This document shows positions 5,733 through 6,230 of a DNA stretch of 6,230 bases, in pieces. The notes under the pieces are model-generated. The model was given only the letters and a program-made list of their open reading frames with translations, did no database searches and was not told the origin of the DNA. The DNA is taken from NCBI GenBank assembly GCA_031273185.1, contig JAISSG010000110.1, positions 1-6,230 on the forward strand, in the 5' to 3' direction. The first letter of the stretch is position 1. Every line of letters starts with the position of its first letter. This DNA is from Treponema sp. (GTDB lineage Bacteria > Spirochaetota > Spirochaetia > Treponematales > Breznakiellaceae). The position numbers and the translations under genes are program-made.

Positions 5733-5825
5733 ATGAAACCGTTTTACATCAAGAGGGAGGCAAAATTGCGAAATTCGCCTACAAGGAGTTATATGCCATT
5801 TACCCTAAACTTGATTTTAAGATAA
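5733..5825 (+). pseudogene. Short, probably frameshifted gene remnant
   Basis: ATG at 5733, with AGGGG (5723-5727) at a good distance, opens a 30-codon frame starting MKPFYIKREAKLRNSP and ending TAA 5823-5825. From about 5755 a different frame reads more like protein, EGGKIAKFAYKELYAIYPK followed by LDFKIMY and TAA at 5831-5833, but it has no start codon. The likely reading is a gene start followed by a frameshift in the purine run AAGAGGGAGGC (5751-5761), leaving a decayed fragment. It lies directly behind the strong promoter and palindromes. I do not recognise the product. It could also be a genuine small protein in either frame. Confidence 0.3.
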
Positions 5826-5852
5826 TGTATTAAGGAATGACTGAATAAAGAA

Positions 5853-5868
5853 TGCGCTTTACGGCGCA
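5853..5868 (-). terminator. Weak possible terminator after mazF
   Basis: On the minus strand the 5-bp stem TGCGC/GCGCA around CGTAAA lies about 20 nt past the mazF stop and is followed by TTCTTTATT, moderately T-rich. The stem is short, so this is a weak call. Confidence 0.25.
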
Positions 5869-5888
5869 GTAGGCATTATAATGAACCT

Positions 5889-6230
5889 TTAAGTTTCTGT
5901 TTCTTCAATTTCAGTAAATCCGCTTATTATGTCGCATATTTCGGATAAAATATCGTTTGGTAGCTTTTCAACAAACTTGGCGTCTCGTGCGGTTAAATCA
6001 AGGGCTTTTACTTGATCGGTCATAACAACGCCCGTTGTTGTCGTTCTATCGTCAAGTTTAATGTGTATGGCTATGTTTCTGTCTGTGTTGGTAACAGGGC
6101 ATACTAACGCAACGCCTCGGGCAAAATTATTAAAACTGGCATTGCTCACGACAACGGCAGGGCGGTGTCCTTGTTGTTCATGCCCTTTGGTCGGGGCGAA
6201 ATCCATTTTAATTATATCGCCCTGTTGTGG
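5889..6230 (-). CDS. mazF: MazF/PemK-family endoribonuclease toxin (5' end beyond window)
   Basis: MazF toxins are sequence-specific, ribosome-independent endoribonucleases that halt growth when their antitoxin is lost. The visible 113 residues start PQQGDIIKMDFAPTKG, aligning with the second strand of E. coli MazF (PDMGDLIWVDFDPTKG). About six residues are therefore missing beyond the edge; the in-frame ATG at 6206 is internal. Family landmarks are EQQGHRPAVVVSNASFN, CPVTNTDR and GVVMTDQVKALDL. Visible Glu18 and Arg23 correspond to Glu24 and Arg29, the active-site pair of E. coli MazF, so the toxin looks intact. One change is Ala for Asp in the DFDP turn. A mazE-type antitoxin gene normally lies just upstream, which here is outside the window. 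None is seen downstream. Confidence 0.9.
   Translation of the reverse strand, partial: PQQGDIIKMDFAPTKGHEQQGHRPAVVVSNASFNNFARGVALVCPVTNTDRNIAIHIKLDDRTTTTGVVMTDQVKALDLTARDAKFVEKLPNDILSEICDIISGFTEIEETET

Noticed and set aside
1..6230. CRISPR array, integrase attachment site or replication origin
   Set aside because: No regularly spaced direct repeats, no tRNA gene with a repeated 3' end, and no DnaA-box cluster were seen.

Overview
The window is a GC-rich block of bacterial core genes (about 1140-5320) between two AT-rich, rearranged flanks. The source is most likely a spirochaete of the Treponema group, possibly a gut species. Three things suggest this: the linkage of pyrG to lptC, lptA and lptB, a free-standing DRTGG protein, and the type of transposase in the left flank. 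This placement rests on recalled family resemblance, not on a search.

Left flank (1-1044): the 3' end of an unrecognised AT-rich gene (2-103) is followed by a coding-like frame with no usable start (109-402). That frame runs into a 113-bp palindromic element (333-445) with 15-bp perfect terminal inverted repeats beside TA, resembling a MITE. Next, on the minus strand, is a transposase that keeps its N-terminal half but is cut where the DDE/rve catalytic domain should begin.

Core block (1148-5354): a DRTGG-domain gene with its own sigma70-like promoter runs rightward. It converges on a four-gene leftward unit, pyrG > lptC > lptA > lptB, with a hairpin between the converging ends. The four genes are packed with two ATGA overlaps and a 3-nt gap, so they are almost certainly one operon. 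pyrG makes CTP, which is needed for phospholipid and CMP-sugar synthesis. lptC, lptA and lptB encode the inner-membrane lipoprotein, the periplasmic bridge protein and the cytoplasmic ATPase of a lipopolysaccharide-type transport machine. A tandem heptanucleotide array lies inside the lipoprotein signal peptide of lptC, and LptB carries an alanine-rich N-terminal extension.

Right flank (5318-6230): about 300 bp without a convincing gene leads to a very good sigma70 promoter (5623-5650), two overlapping palindromes and a short, apparently broken reading frame. The window ends in a convergent mazF-type endoribonuclease toxin gene that lacks only its first few codons. Its antitoxin, if present, lies beyond the window. 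The best leads are the heptamer array in lptC, the MITE-like element, and the orphan promoter/operator region.
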